Below, one piece after another: positions 17,901-25,187 of a DNA stretch of 64,000 bases. Each line of letters opens with the position of its first letter. Position 1 is the stretch's first letter. A program made the position numbers and the translations under genes. The notes beneath the pieces were generated by a model that was given only the letters and a program-made list of their open reading frames with translations, was not told where the DNA came from and did not search any database. Source of the stretch: Synechococcus sp. BSA11S (lineage in GTDB: Bacteria > Cyanobacteriota > Cyanobacteriia > PCC-6307 > Cyanobiaceae); NCBI RefSeq assembly GCF_014224355.1, contig NZ_VNWP01000006.1, positions 62,001 through 126,000 of the forward strand, given 5' to 3'.

Positions 17901-18214
17901 TCCACCAACTGTGGCAGCAACTCGAGCACCGGCCAGACCAGGTCGGTGGCCCGCCAGGGATCGCTGCCCTCACCCTCCTCCTCCAGGAGGTGCTGGACGA
18001 GGGCGCGCAGATGGCTGCCGGGAAAGGGGAAGCGGATGTTGGCGGCGATGCCGCCCAGCTTCAGGGCCAGTTGCTCTCCCAGCCAGCGACTGGTGGGCCA
18101 GGTGTTCACCACCACAGACACCGTCTCGAAGGGGTCGGGGGGCGTCTGAAGCAGGTGCTCTCCCAGCAGCTGGGCGAGCAGGTCGGCCCTGTTGCTGCGA
18201 TACACCGTCAGCAT
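14906..18214 (-). CDS. recC: RecC, exodeoxyribonuclease V gamma subunit
   Basis: This 1102-residue RecC scans single-stranded DNA for recombination hotspots and holds the RecBCD complex together. It starts with the family signature YRSNRADLL, followed by VVVNTWPTSRWL and GGIAANIRFPFPGS. Internal landmarks are HILVMTPQVDRLAPLL, MRAIPYRVIVLMGLDAEVFP and RYVLLEALLSARDHLLICW. It is the first gene of the recC-recB-recD operon. The upstream phosphatase gene ends 10 bases earlier and may belong to the same transcript. Confidence 0.95.
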   Translation of the reverse strand: MLTVYRSNRADLLAQLLGEHLLQTPPDPFETVSVVVNTWPTSRWLGEQLALKLGGIAANIRFPFPGSHLRALVQHLLEEEGEGSDPWRATDLVWPVLELLPQLVEVPEAAPLRRWLECRDEGGELDAPLWQLARAIADALDDISLYRPAMAQAWWQGGSGDSLGDPLPEALRWQPLLVQLLRDRLQRKPFGLRMLELIEQLRQGRISGVGISAPLRLFGLSSAPPVQVQLLQALALVVPVEIYLLTPCADLWQRCIERRRELQDALALEQPFGLDWLLKTPGLEARFGRLGGEYQQLLEGTGEWQLGSAEERDLFLLPATAAAAAQRRASLLEQIQEQLAQPAAQQPLQRAADDHSLEFHPCPGTLRQVQIVRDRLLQLLAADPSLEPRHILVMTPQVDRLAPLLASVFSDSDATGVELPWRLTDRSQLDDTGIAQTLLQLLRLAGERLTASGLEGLLESTALQKHHDLEPEEAAAITRALQASGFRWGLDGGERGGLEQHTLSWAIDRLLLGLVLPDQPGLAIGDCAPYPLVGTPESQGRWIRLLTGLRQALGQLRRSRTAHDWAPCLRALLEDLFGDGGERAWELPTIHQAIADWSEGASGCSLRIPAMVVAAVLQERLSADSGRFGHRSGALTISALEPMRAIPYRVIVLMGLDAEVFPRRRQRPSFHPMEHQRLLGDPDPADQDRYVLLEALLSARDHLLICWSSRDERRGDPLPPPAPVRQWLDQLHADLGSEGFDGLQMVHPVNPLDRRNFLAAEHRPAPSCDQRLQQARQRLDDPALAAQPIQPLALREPPEPSQALENDPGSDPFDDLRRWLMAPQDSWLRQLGLRPREWADPVEDLEPLSLDERQRSRLLRDQLARGGHDPTPPDWSRIWRGRGLAPPLTAGELEGEALGRRWSSLQLLLTQLGEPRRQLHRWQPGPLDHPLEAELDWRGDQLVLVHTAQARTPHRLDLWLRLLLATASGHPPRQGILIAREKDCFVVVQGLQAIGAEAATEQLQQLLSWRQSHRHHCWPVPPETGWAYAEAEHKRPGDGAGKALQRWEGVPPWTDGERLQEAMALSFGRDCPGESLLRGDFGAFSSLALALHEPLLEQQLKP

Positions 18215-18224
18215 CGGGTCGCTG

Positions 18225-18905
18225 TCAGCGGGACCCGGCCACGGGCTCGGACGAACAGATCAGCCCCGGGGCCGGAAGCTGGGGTGAGATGCTGCGCAGG
18301 CCGGGCACGCTGCGCTGCTCGGTGGTTTCCGGGCAGTAGGCGGTCAACCGACCCCCATAGCAGGCGCCCGTGTCGATCTTGACGATGCCGTTGGCGCTGC
18401 GCTCCACCCGTGCCACGGGAGTGTGGCCGATCACCACATCCCCGAAGCGGCCGTCGTACTGGCTCCAGAAGGTCTGACGGATGGAGAGGTCGGGCAGCCA
18501 GCTGGAGGGATCGAAGCCGGCATGGGTCGCCACCCACCCCCTGCCCCAGTAGGCCAGGGGAAGGCTGTCGAGGCGTTCCCGCCACAGACGGCACTGGCGG
18601 CTGCCGAGCTGTCGGTAGGTGTCGCACCCTGCCAGGGCCGGATCAGCGACACCGCGCTGGCGGGTGAGTGCCCTGAGCAGGCTCTGCTCGTGGTTTCCTC
18701 TCAGCCAGACAGCTCGACCCTCCTGCACCAGCCCCCAGGCCAGCTGCATGGTGCGCTCGATCTGTGGTCCGCGGTTGATCAGATCGCCGCAAAAGAGCAG
18801 ACGGTCGGTGTCCGGAAGTCTGCTGATCAGATCCTGGAAAGCTGTGGCGCAGCCATGGACGTCCCCGATCACCCAGTGACGGAAGGGCTGCGGTGGGGAC
18901 GCCAT
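18225..18905 (-). CDS. Calcineurin-like metallophosphoesterase (PP2A-type Ser/Thr phosphatase, PrpA-like)
   Basis: This is a two-metal phosphoesterase of 226 residues from ATG 18905. It shows the standard motifs GDVHGC (residues 14-19), GDLINRGP, RGNHEQ and THAGFDP, with VIGHTP near the C-terminus. A start further upstream (18962) would add 19 residues without motif content. These proteins dephosphorylate Ser/Thr/Tyr phosphoproteins or dinucleoside polyphosphates, and the substrate here is unknown. The gene lies just upstream of recC and is divergent from the Nif11-like gene. Confidence 0.88.
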   Translation of the reverse strand: MASPPQPFRHWVIGDVHGCATAFQDLISRLPDTDRLLFCGDLINRGPQIERTMQLAWGLVQEGRAVWLRGNHEQSLLRALTRQRGVADPALAGCDTYRQLGSRQCRLWRERLDSLPLAYWGRGWVATHAGFDPSSWLPDLSIRQTFWSQYDGRFGDVVIGHTPVARVERSANGIVKIDTGACYGGRLTAYCPETTEQRSVPGLRSISPQLPAPGLICSSEPVAGSR

Positions 18906-19033
18906 GCAGAAGTTGCGCCGAAGTGAGAACTGCGCTTCCCACAGTCTGGCCCCTGGAATCAACTTTTGTCAGCCCACCACCGCCAACCGGCTGGCTGATG
19001 CTGGTACGGTCCGATCCATGCCGCTGGGATCCG

Positions 19034-19378
19034 ATGAATCCTGCTTCCCTCCCGGTTCCGCAGAAAGTGCAGGCTCTGGTGAAGGCTCTGAATGGGGCGA
19101 AGCGCACCAATGAGGCCCTGGCCCGCTGCCGTGACGGTGAGGCGATGATCGAAGTGCTGGTGGATGCCTCCCGCAAGCTCGGTCTCGGCCTCAGCCGTGA
19201 GGATCTGCTGGCAACCCCCCCGATCCGCGACTGGATCTGGTGGAAGAACAAGGAAGCCCTGCTTACCATCGGCGACAATGCGCCCCGCTACCAGCAGGAC
19301 GGGGGCCAGGGGCGCGCACCTCGCCGGACGGCGGAGGGTGAGCCCGAGCCCCGCCGTCGCTTCCTCGGACTGTTCTGA
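19034..19378 (+). CDS. Nif11-like domain small protein
   Basis: This 114-residue protein starts at ATG 19034. Residues ~10-55 (VQALVKALNGAK, then ASRKLGLGLSREDL) follow the helical spacing of the Nif11 N-terminal domain. The conserved-looking block IRDWIWWKNKEALLTIGDN comes next, then a basic Arg/Pro-rich tail ending FLGLF. There is no Gly-Gly cleavage site and no Cys-rich core after the domain, so it is not an evident lanthipeptide precursor. No modification enzyme is adjacent. It is probably a stand-alone conserved cyanobacterial protein of unknown role. Confidence 0.6.
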   Translation: MNPASLPVPQKVQALVKALNGAKRTNEALARCRDGEAMIEVLVDASRKLGLGLSREDLLATPPIRDWIWWKNKEALLTIGDNAPRYQQDGGQGRAPRRTAEGEPEPRRRFLGLF

Positions 19379-19525
19379 GCGCCGGCCTGTTCCGGATGAT
19401 CACCAGCTGCTGGGTCCCGGAGCGGCCACCGAATCGGCGCAACCTGCGCGATCTGAGACATGAAAGCGATCTCTCAAGGAAATCCTTTGATTTGAGGACG
19501 GGAAGGGCGTGGTCCAGCTGACACC

Positions 19526-19717
19526 ATGAACAGATCTAGACGTCAGCACGTCAACACCTTGATCACCACGGATCTCCACTGGCAAAAAAATGGAGAGTTG
19601 CATCCCGACGATGTCGCTCGCCTGAGGGAGCGGTTGCTTGCCGATGCCGCCCTCAATCCGGTGCAGCTTCAGCTGCTGGATGGGTGGATGGTCACCAGGC
19701 AGAAACAGACGGCCTGA
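19526..19717 (+). CDS. Small hypothetical protein (63 aa)
   Basis: A soluble, charged 63-residue protein (starts MNRSRRQHVNTLITTDLHWQ, ends DGWMVTRQKQTA) with a predicted helical middle (DDVARLRERLLADAAL). The composition is protein-like. The run of seven A bases at ~19585 encodes Gln-Lys-Asn and is a possible slippage site. It is convergent with ycf54. No family is recognised. Confidence 0.6.
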   Translation: MNRSRRQHVNTLITTDLHWQKNGELHPDDVARLRERLLADAALNPVQLQLLDGWMVTRQKQTA

Positions 19718-19765
19718 GCGGGGTGGGGTTCGCCGCTCTGTCTCCCCGGCCCGGCACCCTCAGGC
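19712..19765. terminator. Inverted repeat carrying both stop codons of a convergent pair
   Basis: GCCTGAG (19712-19718) and CTCAGGC (19759-19765) are perfect seven-base complements separated by 40 bases. The first arm contains the TGA of the small plus-strand gene, and the second contains the TCA (stop on the minus strand) of ycf54. The intervening sequence is G/C-rich and can fold further. It may be a bidirectional transcript end. Confidence 0.35.
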
Positions 19766-20098
19766 GTCGAGGATCTGGGCGAAGGGATCCTCAATCGCAG
19801 CAGTGGGAGCCTCGAAGCTGCCCTTGGCCACGAATTCCAGCCGCAGCTTCAGGAAATCGATGAACTTGGAATCGGTGGAGATCACCGCCGCGGCCGGGCT
19901 CGGCACCGTGGTGGCGAGCCCGGCCAGTTCGGGCGCCTTCAGAAAGGCCGGACGTCGCACCAGCCAGAAGTCGATGGCTTTGCCCACCTCGCCGTAGTTG
20001 CGCACCCGTTCCCGCAGGACCTCCTCCAGGGGTTCCTCCACCGTCAGGAATTCCTCACTGGCCGCGATGAAGTGGTAGGTGGTGGGGGAGGTGCTCAT
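19760..20098 (-). CDS. ycf54: Ycf54, MgPME cyclase complex protein (DUF2488)
   Basis: This 112-residue protein matches Ycf54, which is needed for assembly and activity of the oxygen-dependent Mg-protoporphyrin IX monomethyl ester cyclase in chlorophyll synthesis. Recognisable segments are [40 protein letters not shown] and [19 protein letters not shown], closing with GSFEAPT. The catalytic cyclase subunit AcsF is encoded in this window at 47367-48458. The ycf54 start overlaps the pdxJ stop by four bases (ATGA), so the two are translationally coupled. Confidence 0.93.
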   Translation of the reverse strand: MSTSPTTYHFIAASEEFLTVEEPLEEVLRERVRNYGEVGKAIDFWLVRRPAFLKAPELAGLATTVPSPAAAVISTDSKFIDFLKLRLEFVAKGSFEAPTAAIEDPFAQILDA

Positions 20099-20844
20099 GG
20101 AGTGGTGCCGCTGAACAGAGGGTCGCGGCGTGGATTCTGGATCAGGGCCCGCATCTCCTTCACGGCCCTGCGCAATCCCACCGCCAGGGCTCTGGCCACG
20201 ATCGTGTGGCCGATGTTCAGTTCCTCCATGCCCTCGATCGCTGCGATCGGCTCCACGTTCTGGTACGTGAGGCCATGGCCGGCATTGACCCGCAGCCCGA
20301 GGGAGCGGGCCACAAAGCTGCCCTCCTGGAGTCGGGCCAGTTCCCGCAGTTGTTCATCCCAGGCGGCTTCGGCGTAGGCACCGGTGTGCAGCTCCACCCA
20401 GCGGGCCCCGCTGGCACGGCTGGCCTCCAGCTGGGCGGCCACGGGATCCACGAACAGGCTCACGGGGATGCCCGCTCCCTGCAGACGGCCCACCAGGGAC
20501 TGAAGGACCTCCAGCTGGGTCACCACGTCAAGGCCCCCTTCGGTGGTGACCTCCAGGCGATGTTCCGGCACCAGGGTCACCATGTCGGGATGGATCCGCA
20601 GGGCGATCGCCTCCATCTCGGCTGTGGCGGCCATCTCCAGGTTGAGGCGGCTGCGCACCGTGGCCCGAAGTAACTCCACGTCACGCTCCTGGATGTGGCG
20701 CCGGTCTTCGCGCAGGTGCACGGTGATTCCATCGGCACCCCCCAGCTCCGCGAGCAGCGCCAGGGTGACCGGATCGGGTTCCCGGGCCTGGCGGGCCTGG
20801 CGCACGTTGGCGATGTGATCGATGTTCACGCCAAGGCTGGCCAT
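20095..20844 (-). CDS. pdxJ: Pyridoxine 5'-phosphate synthase PdxJ
   Basis: PdxJ condenses 1-deoxy-D-xylulose 5-phosphate with 3-amino-2-oxopropyl phosphate to form pyridoxine 5'-phosphate. The 249-residue protein begins [15 protein letters not shown], a family signature. It continues with [63 protein letters not shown] and [13 protein letters not shown]. All phosphate- and metal-site segments are present. It is the first gene of a two-gene unit with ycf54. Confidence 0.97.
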   Translation of the reverse strand: MASLGVNIDHIANVRQARQAREPDPVTLALLAELGGADGITVHLREDRRHIQERDVELLRATVRSRLNLEMAATAEMEAIALRIHPDMVTLVPEHRLEVTTEGGLDVVTQLEVLQSLVGRLQGAGIPVSLFVDPVAAQLEASRASGARWVELHTGAYAEAAWDEQLRELARLQEGSFVARSLGLRVNAGHGLTYQNVEPIAAIEGMEELNIGHTIVARALAVGLRRAVKEMRALIQNPRRDPLFSGTTP

Positions 20845-20919
20845 GGCTTCGCGGCGATGCTGTTGAGACCGTTGATCCTATGGATTCAACCCGGGCTCCC
20901 CAGCGGCGGTGGTGAGTCG

Positions 20920-21780
20920 ATGCGGCGGCGACGGTTCGATCAACCGCAGAGGCAACTGCCCGTGCCTGGAAACCAGGCCCTGTGGTGCCCTTTAGCTTTC
21001 AGCCATCGAGATGTGCGGCTTCAGGTGACGGCCGAGACGAAGGAAGTGACCCGGGAACCCGGGAGGAGCGCGCCGAATCAGCGCTCCAGCCTGGTGGCGC
21101 GGGAGGGCAATGTCTGCCGTGGCATCAGCCCGGTGCTGGCGCCGATGGCGATGCTCGTGACCCAGGATCTGGCTCTTCCGGGCTTTTTCAGTTCGATCGC
21201 GGTGCTCGGGTCCGAGCATCTGCCGCTGCAGGGGCCGGTCTTGCTGGCCCCCACTCACCGGGCCCGCTGGGACGCGCTGCTGCTGCCCCACGCCGCCGGC
21301 CGACGGGTCAGTGGACGCGATTGCCGTTTCATGGTCACCGCCACGGAGATGAAGGGGCTCCAAGGCTGGTTTCTGGATCGCCTGGGATGTTTCCCGATTG
21401 ATCAGCGGCGGCCGGGCACCAGGGTCCTCCGCTATGCGGTGGACCTGCTGGCGGCCTCGGAGCAGCTGGTGGTGTTTCCGGAAGGTCAGATCCGCCGTCA
21501 GGATGAGCCGATCCGGCTTCAGCAGGGTTTGGGGCGGCTTGCGTTCCTGGCCGCCAGCCAGGGGGTGGATGTGCGCGTGGTCCCTGTCGGCATCGGCTAC
21601 AGCCAGGCCCGACCGCACTGGCGTGGCGAGGCGGCCCTGGCTTTCGCGCCCCCCCTGGCCGTGGCGGGCGATGGTGGGCGCGCTGCGGTCAGGGCGTTCA
21701 ATGAGCGACTGGCGGCGGCGATGCAATCAGCTGAGGAAGCGGCCCGCGTCGCGGTGGGGCGTCCCTTCGCTTCCCCGTAG
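20920..21780 (+). CDS. plsC: 1-acyl-sn-glycerol-3-phosphate acyltransferase (PlsC family)
   Basis: This enzyme probably acylates lysophosphatidic acid in membrane-lipid synthesis. The catalytic HX4D motif is THRARWDALLLP, the glycerol-3-phosphate-binding motif is VVFPEGQIRR, and GCFPIDQ is the intermediate motif. From ATG 20920 it has 286 residues. The first ~75 residues are less conserved-looking and the true start may be further downstream (for example at MAMLVTQDLALPGFF). The most upstream candidate overlaps pdxJ in antisense and is unlikely. The exported-protein gene begins 29 bases after its stop. Confidence 0.85.
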   Translation: MRRRRFDQPQRQLPVPGNQALWCPLAFSHRDVRLQVTAETKEVTREPGRSAPNQRSSLVAREGNVCRGISPVLAPMAMLVTQDLALPGFFSSIAVLGSEHLPLQGPVLLAPTHRARWDALLLPHAAGRRVSGRDCRFMVTATEMKGLQGWFLDRLGCFPIDQRRPGTRVLRYAVDLLAASEQLVVFPEGQIRRQDEPIRLQQGLGRLAFLAASQGVDVRVVPVGIGYSQARPHWRGEAALAFAPPLAVAGDGGRAAVRAFNERLAAAMQSAEEAARVAVGRPFASP

Positions 21781-21808
21781 AGTCCAGTCGACTTTCGGTG
21801 TTGCCCCC

Positions 21809-22345
21809 GTGCGCCGGCCTCACGTTGCCCTCGGGCTTGCCCTGGCGGCAACCCTGTTCCCCCTCTGCCCGATCCTGCCCCTCCAGGCCCAGGGTGAGCC
21901 CCAGAAAGTGCTGGAGGGTTCGGCGGGAACCTTCAATCTTCAGGCTGTCAGGGATCTGCTCAGCCGCGGCGATGGGGCTGTGGCCCGGGGTGACCTGGCC
22001 TCCGCCCGCAAGGATTACGACCAGGCCAGGGATGCCAGCCTGCGCTTGCTGGGGTTCTATCGGGATCTGAGTGGATCCTTCCGCGGCCTCGACGCGCGCA
22101 TCCCCAGGGAGATGGACCAGAAGGGTCGCGAGTCCCTGGAGCTGCTGGCCCAGTCCAATCTGCGCCTGGCCGCCCTGCTGCGGCGCCAGAATCAGCCTGA
22201 GGTGGCAGTGCCGCTGCTGGTGGAGGTGGTGAAGGTGATGACGCCCACCCGTGAGGAGGGTCGACGCGCCTACCAGACCCTGGTGGAACTCGGCTTCGCC
22301 ACGATTCCCTACACCGCCGGCGCTGATGCCCCGGCCTCGCCGTAA
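21809..22345 (+). CDS. Secreted helical-repeat protein, conserved hypothetical
   Basis: From GTG 21809 the protein has 178 residues and a signal peptide (RRPHVALGLALAATLFPLCP, then PLQAQGE). The mature part is alpha-helical and TPR-like (GDGAVARGDLASARKDYDQA and LLAQSNLRLAALLRRQNQPE, with VAVPLLVEVVKVM). Proteins with this arrangement are widespread in picocyanobacteria without assigned function. The open frame extends much further upstream only because it overlaps plsC in another frame. The GTG gives the signal peptide the correct position. Confidence 0.8.
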   Translation: MRRPHVALGLALAATLFPLCPILPLQAQGEPQKVLEGSAGTFNLQAVRDLLSRGDGAVARGDLASARKDYDQARDASLRLLGFYRDLSGSFRGLDARIPREMDQKGRESLELLAQSNLRLAALLRRQNQPEVAVPLLVEVVKVMTPTREEGRRAYQTLVELGFATIPYTAGADAPASP

Positions 22346-22399
22346 GGCAGGCAAGCCCCACGGCTTCTAGATTTCCCGTCTTGTGGATGGACCCCAGTC

Positions 22400-22642
22400 A
22401 TGGTGCAGTCGGAGCAGGTGAAGGAGGCGATCTGCGCAAGCCTTCCCGATGCTCAGGTGGAGGTGGAGGATCTCACCGGAGGTGGCGACCACCTCCAGGT
22501 GAAGGTGGTTTCATCCGCTTTCGCGGGGCTCTCACGCATCAAGCAGCACCAGCTGGTCTATGGGGCCCTGCGCCGTGAGCTGGCCAGCGAGGCCATCCAT
22601 GCTCTGGCCCTGCAAACCACCGTTCCCATCGGTGTGGGCTGA
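22400..22642 (+). CDS. BolA family protein
   Basis: This 80-residue BolA-like protein has the conserved ending of the fold, with [17 protein letters not shown] carrying the invariant His that helps bind a shared [2Fe-2S] cluster. BolA proteins form heterodimers with monothiol glutaredoxins in iron sensing and Fe-S trafficking. The monothiol glutaredoxin gene begins 51 bases downstream on the same strand, which supports that partnership. Confidence 0.93.
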   Translation: MVQSEQVKEAICASLPDAQVEVEDLTGGGDHLQVKVVSSAFAGLSRIKQHQLVYGALRRELASEAIHALALQTTVPIGVG

Positions 22643-22693
22643 TCCCTTCGATCGTTTCGTCCCCAACCAACCCTTCTTTTTCTCCTGGCACCC

Positions 22694-23017
22694 ATGGACA
22701 GCGCCGTCAAGCAACGCATCGACAGCCTCGTGAGCAGCAGCCCGATCGTGGTGTTCATGAAGGGCTCGAAGCTGATGCCCCAGTGCGGGTTCTCGAACAA
22801 CGTGGTTCAGATCCTCAACTCCCTGGGCATGCCGTTCGAAACCTTTGACGTGCTCTCCGATGCGGAGATCCGGCAAGGCATCAAGGAGTATTCCGAGTGG
22901 CCCACCATCCCCCAGGTTTATCTGAACGGGGAGTTCATCGGCGGCTCCGACATCCTGATCGAGATGTACAACTCGGGCGAGCTGCGTGAAACCCTCACGG
23001 TGGCACTGGCCAGCTAG
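22694..23017 (+). CDS. grxD: Monothiol glutaredoxin, Grx4/GrxD family
   Basis: This 107-residue single-domain monothiol glutaredoxin has the CGFS active site at residues 31-34 and the glutathione-binding segments VVFMKGSKLMPQ, WPTIPQVYLNGEFIGG and CD-like end SDILIEMYNSGEL. Family members bind a glutathione-ligated [2Fe-2S] cluster and pass it to acceptors or to BolA. The adjacent bolA gene makes this a Grx-BolA module. Confidence 0.97.
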   Translation: MDSAVKQRIDSLVSSSPIVVFMKGSKLMPQCGFSNNVVQILNSLGMPFETFDVLSDAEIRQGIKEYSEWPTIPQVYLNGEFIGGSDILIEMYNSGELRETLTVALAS

Positions 23018-23025
23018 TGATTCAG

Positions 23026-23045
23026 GCCCAGCCACTTCGCTGGGC
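23026..23045 (+). terminator. Hairpin after grxD
   Basis: GCCCAGC-CACTTC-GCTGGGC is a perfect seven-base stem with a six-base loop, nine bases after the grxD stop. It could terminate the bolA-grxD message. No T-run follows. Confidence 0.4.
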
Positions 23046-23091
23046 TCCACGGACCGCTGACCGGCAAGCGATGAATCAGTGGGAGGGATGA

Positions 23092-23358
23092 TCAGTTGCG
23101 GCTGTTCTCGAACAGGGTGCTCAGGTTGCCGTCGGGTCCGATGAAGCTGGAGGGGTCCATGATCCAGCGCTCGATCAGGTCTTCGAGGCGGCGTTGATCC
23201 AGGGGTTGGAGCACGGCGCTGCGGCGCAGGGCATGCAGATAGCCATCGGCATAGAGCCTCAGCTCCGACGGACTGTGGTAGCGGCTGGCCAGGTCCTGGC
23301 AGGCGTCACAGAGCGACTGAAAGTGTCGGATGGCGTCGGGATTCTGCAGCGCGGTCAT
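23092..23358 (-). CDS. DUF6761-like small conserved cyanobacterial protein
   Basis: This 88-residue soluble protein has the pattern I associate with DUF6761: an opening DAIRHFQSLCDACQDL, a central LRLYADGYLHALRRS, and LEDLIERWIMDPSSF. The function is unknown. It is convergent with grxD and divergent from the response-regulator gene. Confidence 0.75.
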   Translation of the reverse strand: MTALQNPDAIRHFQSLCDACQDLASRYHSPSELRLYADGYLHALRRSAVLQPLDQRRLEDLIERWIMDPSSFIGPDGNLSTLFENSRN

Positions 23359-23533
23359 TGGGGCACAGGCTGTCTGGGCGGGGGTGGCATCGATCGATAC
23401 CGACTGCTCCCGGGGTGTATCAGGTAGCCTAAAGAATCACCCGTGGCCGCGTGTGGCGCTCACACCAAAGCCTGATTCCACCCCTCCCCCTTCCCCCAGC
23501 CTGAAGCTGGAGTCACGTTCGGGTGGATCCGCC

Positions 23534-24271
23534 ATGTTGAAGCGGGTCCTGGTGGTCGACCCCCATCCCACCCTGCGCACGGTCCTGGCCCAGCGCCTCC
23601 GTCAGGACGGCCATCTGGCCGCCGCCGTAGCCACGGCGGCGGAAGCTCTCCAGCTCTGTGACGACCAGACTCCTGACCTGCTGGTGAGCGCCGAGCTTCT
23701 CGAGGAGAGCACGGCCCTGCGTCTGGCGGCCCATCTCCGTTCTCCGGTGATGGTGCTCACGGCCCGCACCGGGGTGGATCCTGTGGTGGCGCTGCTCGAT
23801 GCCGGTGCCGACGACGTCCTGCGCAAGCCCTTCGGCCTCGAGGAGCTGGCCGCCCGTTGCCGCAGCCTGCTGCGGCGCAGTGGCACCGGTCTGCAGGAGC
23901 GGGTCTGTGTCGGGCCCCTGGAGGTGCACCTGCTGTTGCGGCAGGTCACACTGAGGGATCAGCCCGTGGAGCTCAGCCCCCGGGAGTTTGCTCTGCTCTG
24001 CGCTCTGTTGATGCCTCCGGGGATGGTCCGCAGCCGCCAGGAGTTGCTGCGCATGGCCTGGCCCCCATTCAGTGGCGGGCCCCGCTCCGTCGACACCCAG
24101 GTCCTCACCCTGCGCCGCAAGCTCGAACTGGCCGGTCTCGGCGAGGGCGGTGGCATTGAAACCGTGCGCCAGCAGGGCTACCGCTTCAGCCTGGAAACCC
24201 TGCCCGATGCTCAGGAGCCTTCCATCGGCTCCCCCGGCAATGTGCGACACCAGGCCACCAGTGCCAGCTGA
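23534..24271 (+). CDS. OmpR-type response regulator with a degenerate receiver domain
   Basis: This 245-residue protein has a receiver-like domain (1-115) and an OmpR/PhoB winged-helix domain (~125-230; ELSPREFALLCALL, SRQELLRMAW, SVDTQVLTLRRKLE, IETVRQQGYRFSLE). The receiver keeps D9, T76 (VLTART) and K98 (RKPF). The second acidic-pocket residue is P10 (VVDPHP), and the usual phospho-acceptor Asp position is A53 (PDLLVSAELLEES). Phosphorylation control is therefore unlikely. I chose ATG 23534. A GTG at 23453 would add a Pro-rich 27-residue tail. Confidence 0.9.
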   Translation: MLKRVLVVDPHPTLRTVLAQRLRQDGHLAAAVATAAEALQLCDDQTPDLLVSAELLEESTALRLAAHLRSPVMVLTARTGVDPVVALLDAGADDVLRKPFGLEELAARCRSLLRRSGTGLQERVCVGPLEVHLLLRQVTLRDQPVELSPREFALLCALLMPPGMVRSRQELLRMAWPPFSGGPRSVDTQVLTLRRKLELAGLGEGGGIETVRQQGYRFSLETLPDAQEPSIGSPGNVRHQATSAS

Positions 24272-24286
24272 GCCATCGGCTCAGCT
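24266..24286. terminator. Nine-base stem-loop formed by two convergent stop codons
   Basis: AGCTGAGCC-ATC-GGCTCAGCT is a perfect nine-base stem with a three-base loop. The left arm contains the TGA of the regulator gene. The right arm contains the TCA that is the minus-strand stop of the next gene. It is the tightest example of this arrangement in the window and a good bidirectional-terminator candidate. Confidence 0.45.
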
Positions 24287-24850
24287 CAGGTTCTTGAAAC
24301 CGTCCATGGGCAGGGCGGCGAACACCACCACCTCGGCCAGCAGCAGCACCAGCGACAGTCCCGCCAGGGCCCAGTAGGTCCAGGGCGGGGAAATCCTTCC
24401 CACTCCGGAGAGATCGAGGCCGCTGGTGCGTTGGATCTGCAGCAGGAAGGCTGGGAAGCGGGCCACCCGCTGGGGCAGCAGCAACCGGCGTCCATCCTGT
24501 GCCTTCAGGTAGAAGACCCGTCCGCCCTGGCTTGTGCCCAGGCTGGCCAGACCCTGCACCTGATCCCAGGGGAGTTGCCAGCCCCGGCGCAGCAGCCAGG
24601 CGCACCAGAGAGGGTGTCCCACCGTGATGCCCTGGCGATCCAGGCTGACCCGTTCACTGAGCAGCGCTCCCACCAGAACGAAACCAGCCGGCAGGGCGGC
24701 CGTGAGCCAGGGCCGCAGTGCGGGCGGGGCCAGCAGAGGCAGGGGCAGCACCAGGGCCAGGTAAAGCCCGAGCAGGGTGAGCCGGATCAACGGCGCCACC
24801 GGGTAGATCTGAGCCTGCTCCGGTGTTGAACCCGGTGGGTTGGTGGACAT
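24281..24850 (-). CDS. Integral membrane protein, conserved hypothetical
   Basis: This 189-residue protein has three likely membrane helices. Two are near the N-terminus (LIRLTLLGLYLALVLPLPLL and AALPAGFVLVGALL) and one is at the C-terminus (YWALAGLSLVLLLAEVVVF). Between them lies a beta-rich cytoplasmic segment (VSLDRQGITVGHPLW and VFYLKAQDGRRLLLP) resembling a bacterial PH-like region. It is the downstream neighbour of the small gene at 24856, with a five-base gap. The function is unknown. Confidence 0.75.
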   Translation of the reverse strand: MSTNPPGSTPEQAQIYPVAPLIRLTLLGLYLALVLPLPLLAPPALRPWLTAALPAGFVLVGALLSERVSLDRQGITVGHPLWCAWLLRRGWQLPWDQVQGLASLGTSQGGRVFYLKAQDGRRLLLPQRVARFPAFLLQIQRTSGLDLSGVGRISPPWTYWALAGLSLVLLLAEVVVFAALPMDGFKNLS

Positions 24851-24855
24851 GGGGT

Positions 24856-25089
24856 TCAGCCCCGACCGAACAGTTCAGCTTCGCGGCCGCGCCAGAAGGT
24901 GCCCAGTCGCATCAGGTCTTCATGGGCATCCTGGACCCGGCGCAGGTACTCATCGGCCCCGAGCGAGTCCTTCTCCTCCTTGAGTCGGCTCAGCCGCAAC
25001 TGAAGCAGAAGCCAGGGCTTGGTGAGGGCATCGTTCTGCTCCAGGTAACGGGCGAGATCCTCGTGGTTCGGGGTGGGGACGGGACCCAT
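24856..25089 (-). CDS. Small helical hypothetical protein
   Basis: From ATG 25089 this is a 77-residue charged, helical protein (HEDLARYLEQNDALTKPWLL, LQLRLSRLKEEKDSLGADEY, FWRGREAELFGRG). A GTG at 25116 is an alternative start. The reading frame upstream of that is shadow-like. It lies between crtH and the membrane protein on the same strand. No function is assigned. Confidence 0.65.
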   Translation of the reverse strand: MGPVPTPNHEDLARYLEQNDALTKPWLLLQLRLSRLKEEKDSLGADEYLRRVQDAHEDLMRLGTFWRGREAELFGRG

Positions 25090-25187
25090 GGAGGCTGGAG
25101 TCTGAAGGGCGTTCACGCTATGGAGCGTGACCTGGGCCCGCGAGTCGGGTGGGGTCGGGTTTCCGGCGCGGCCCTCTCGGCTCAGGC

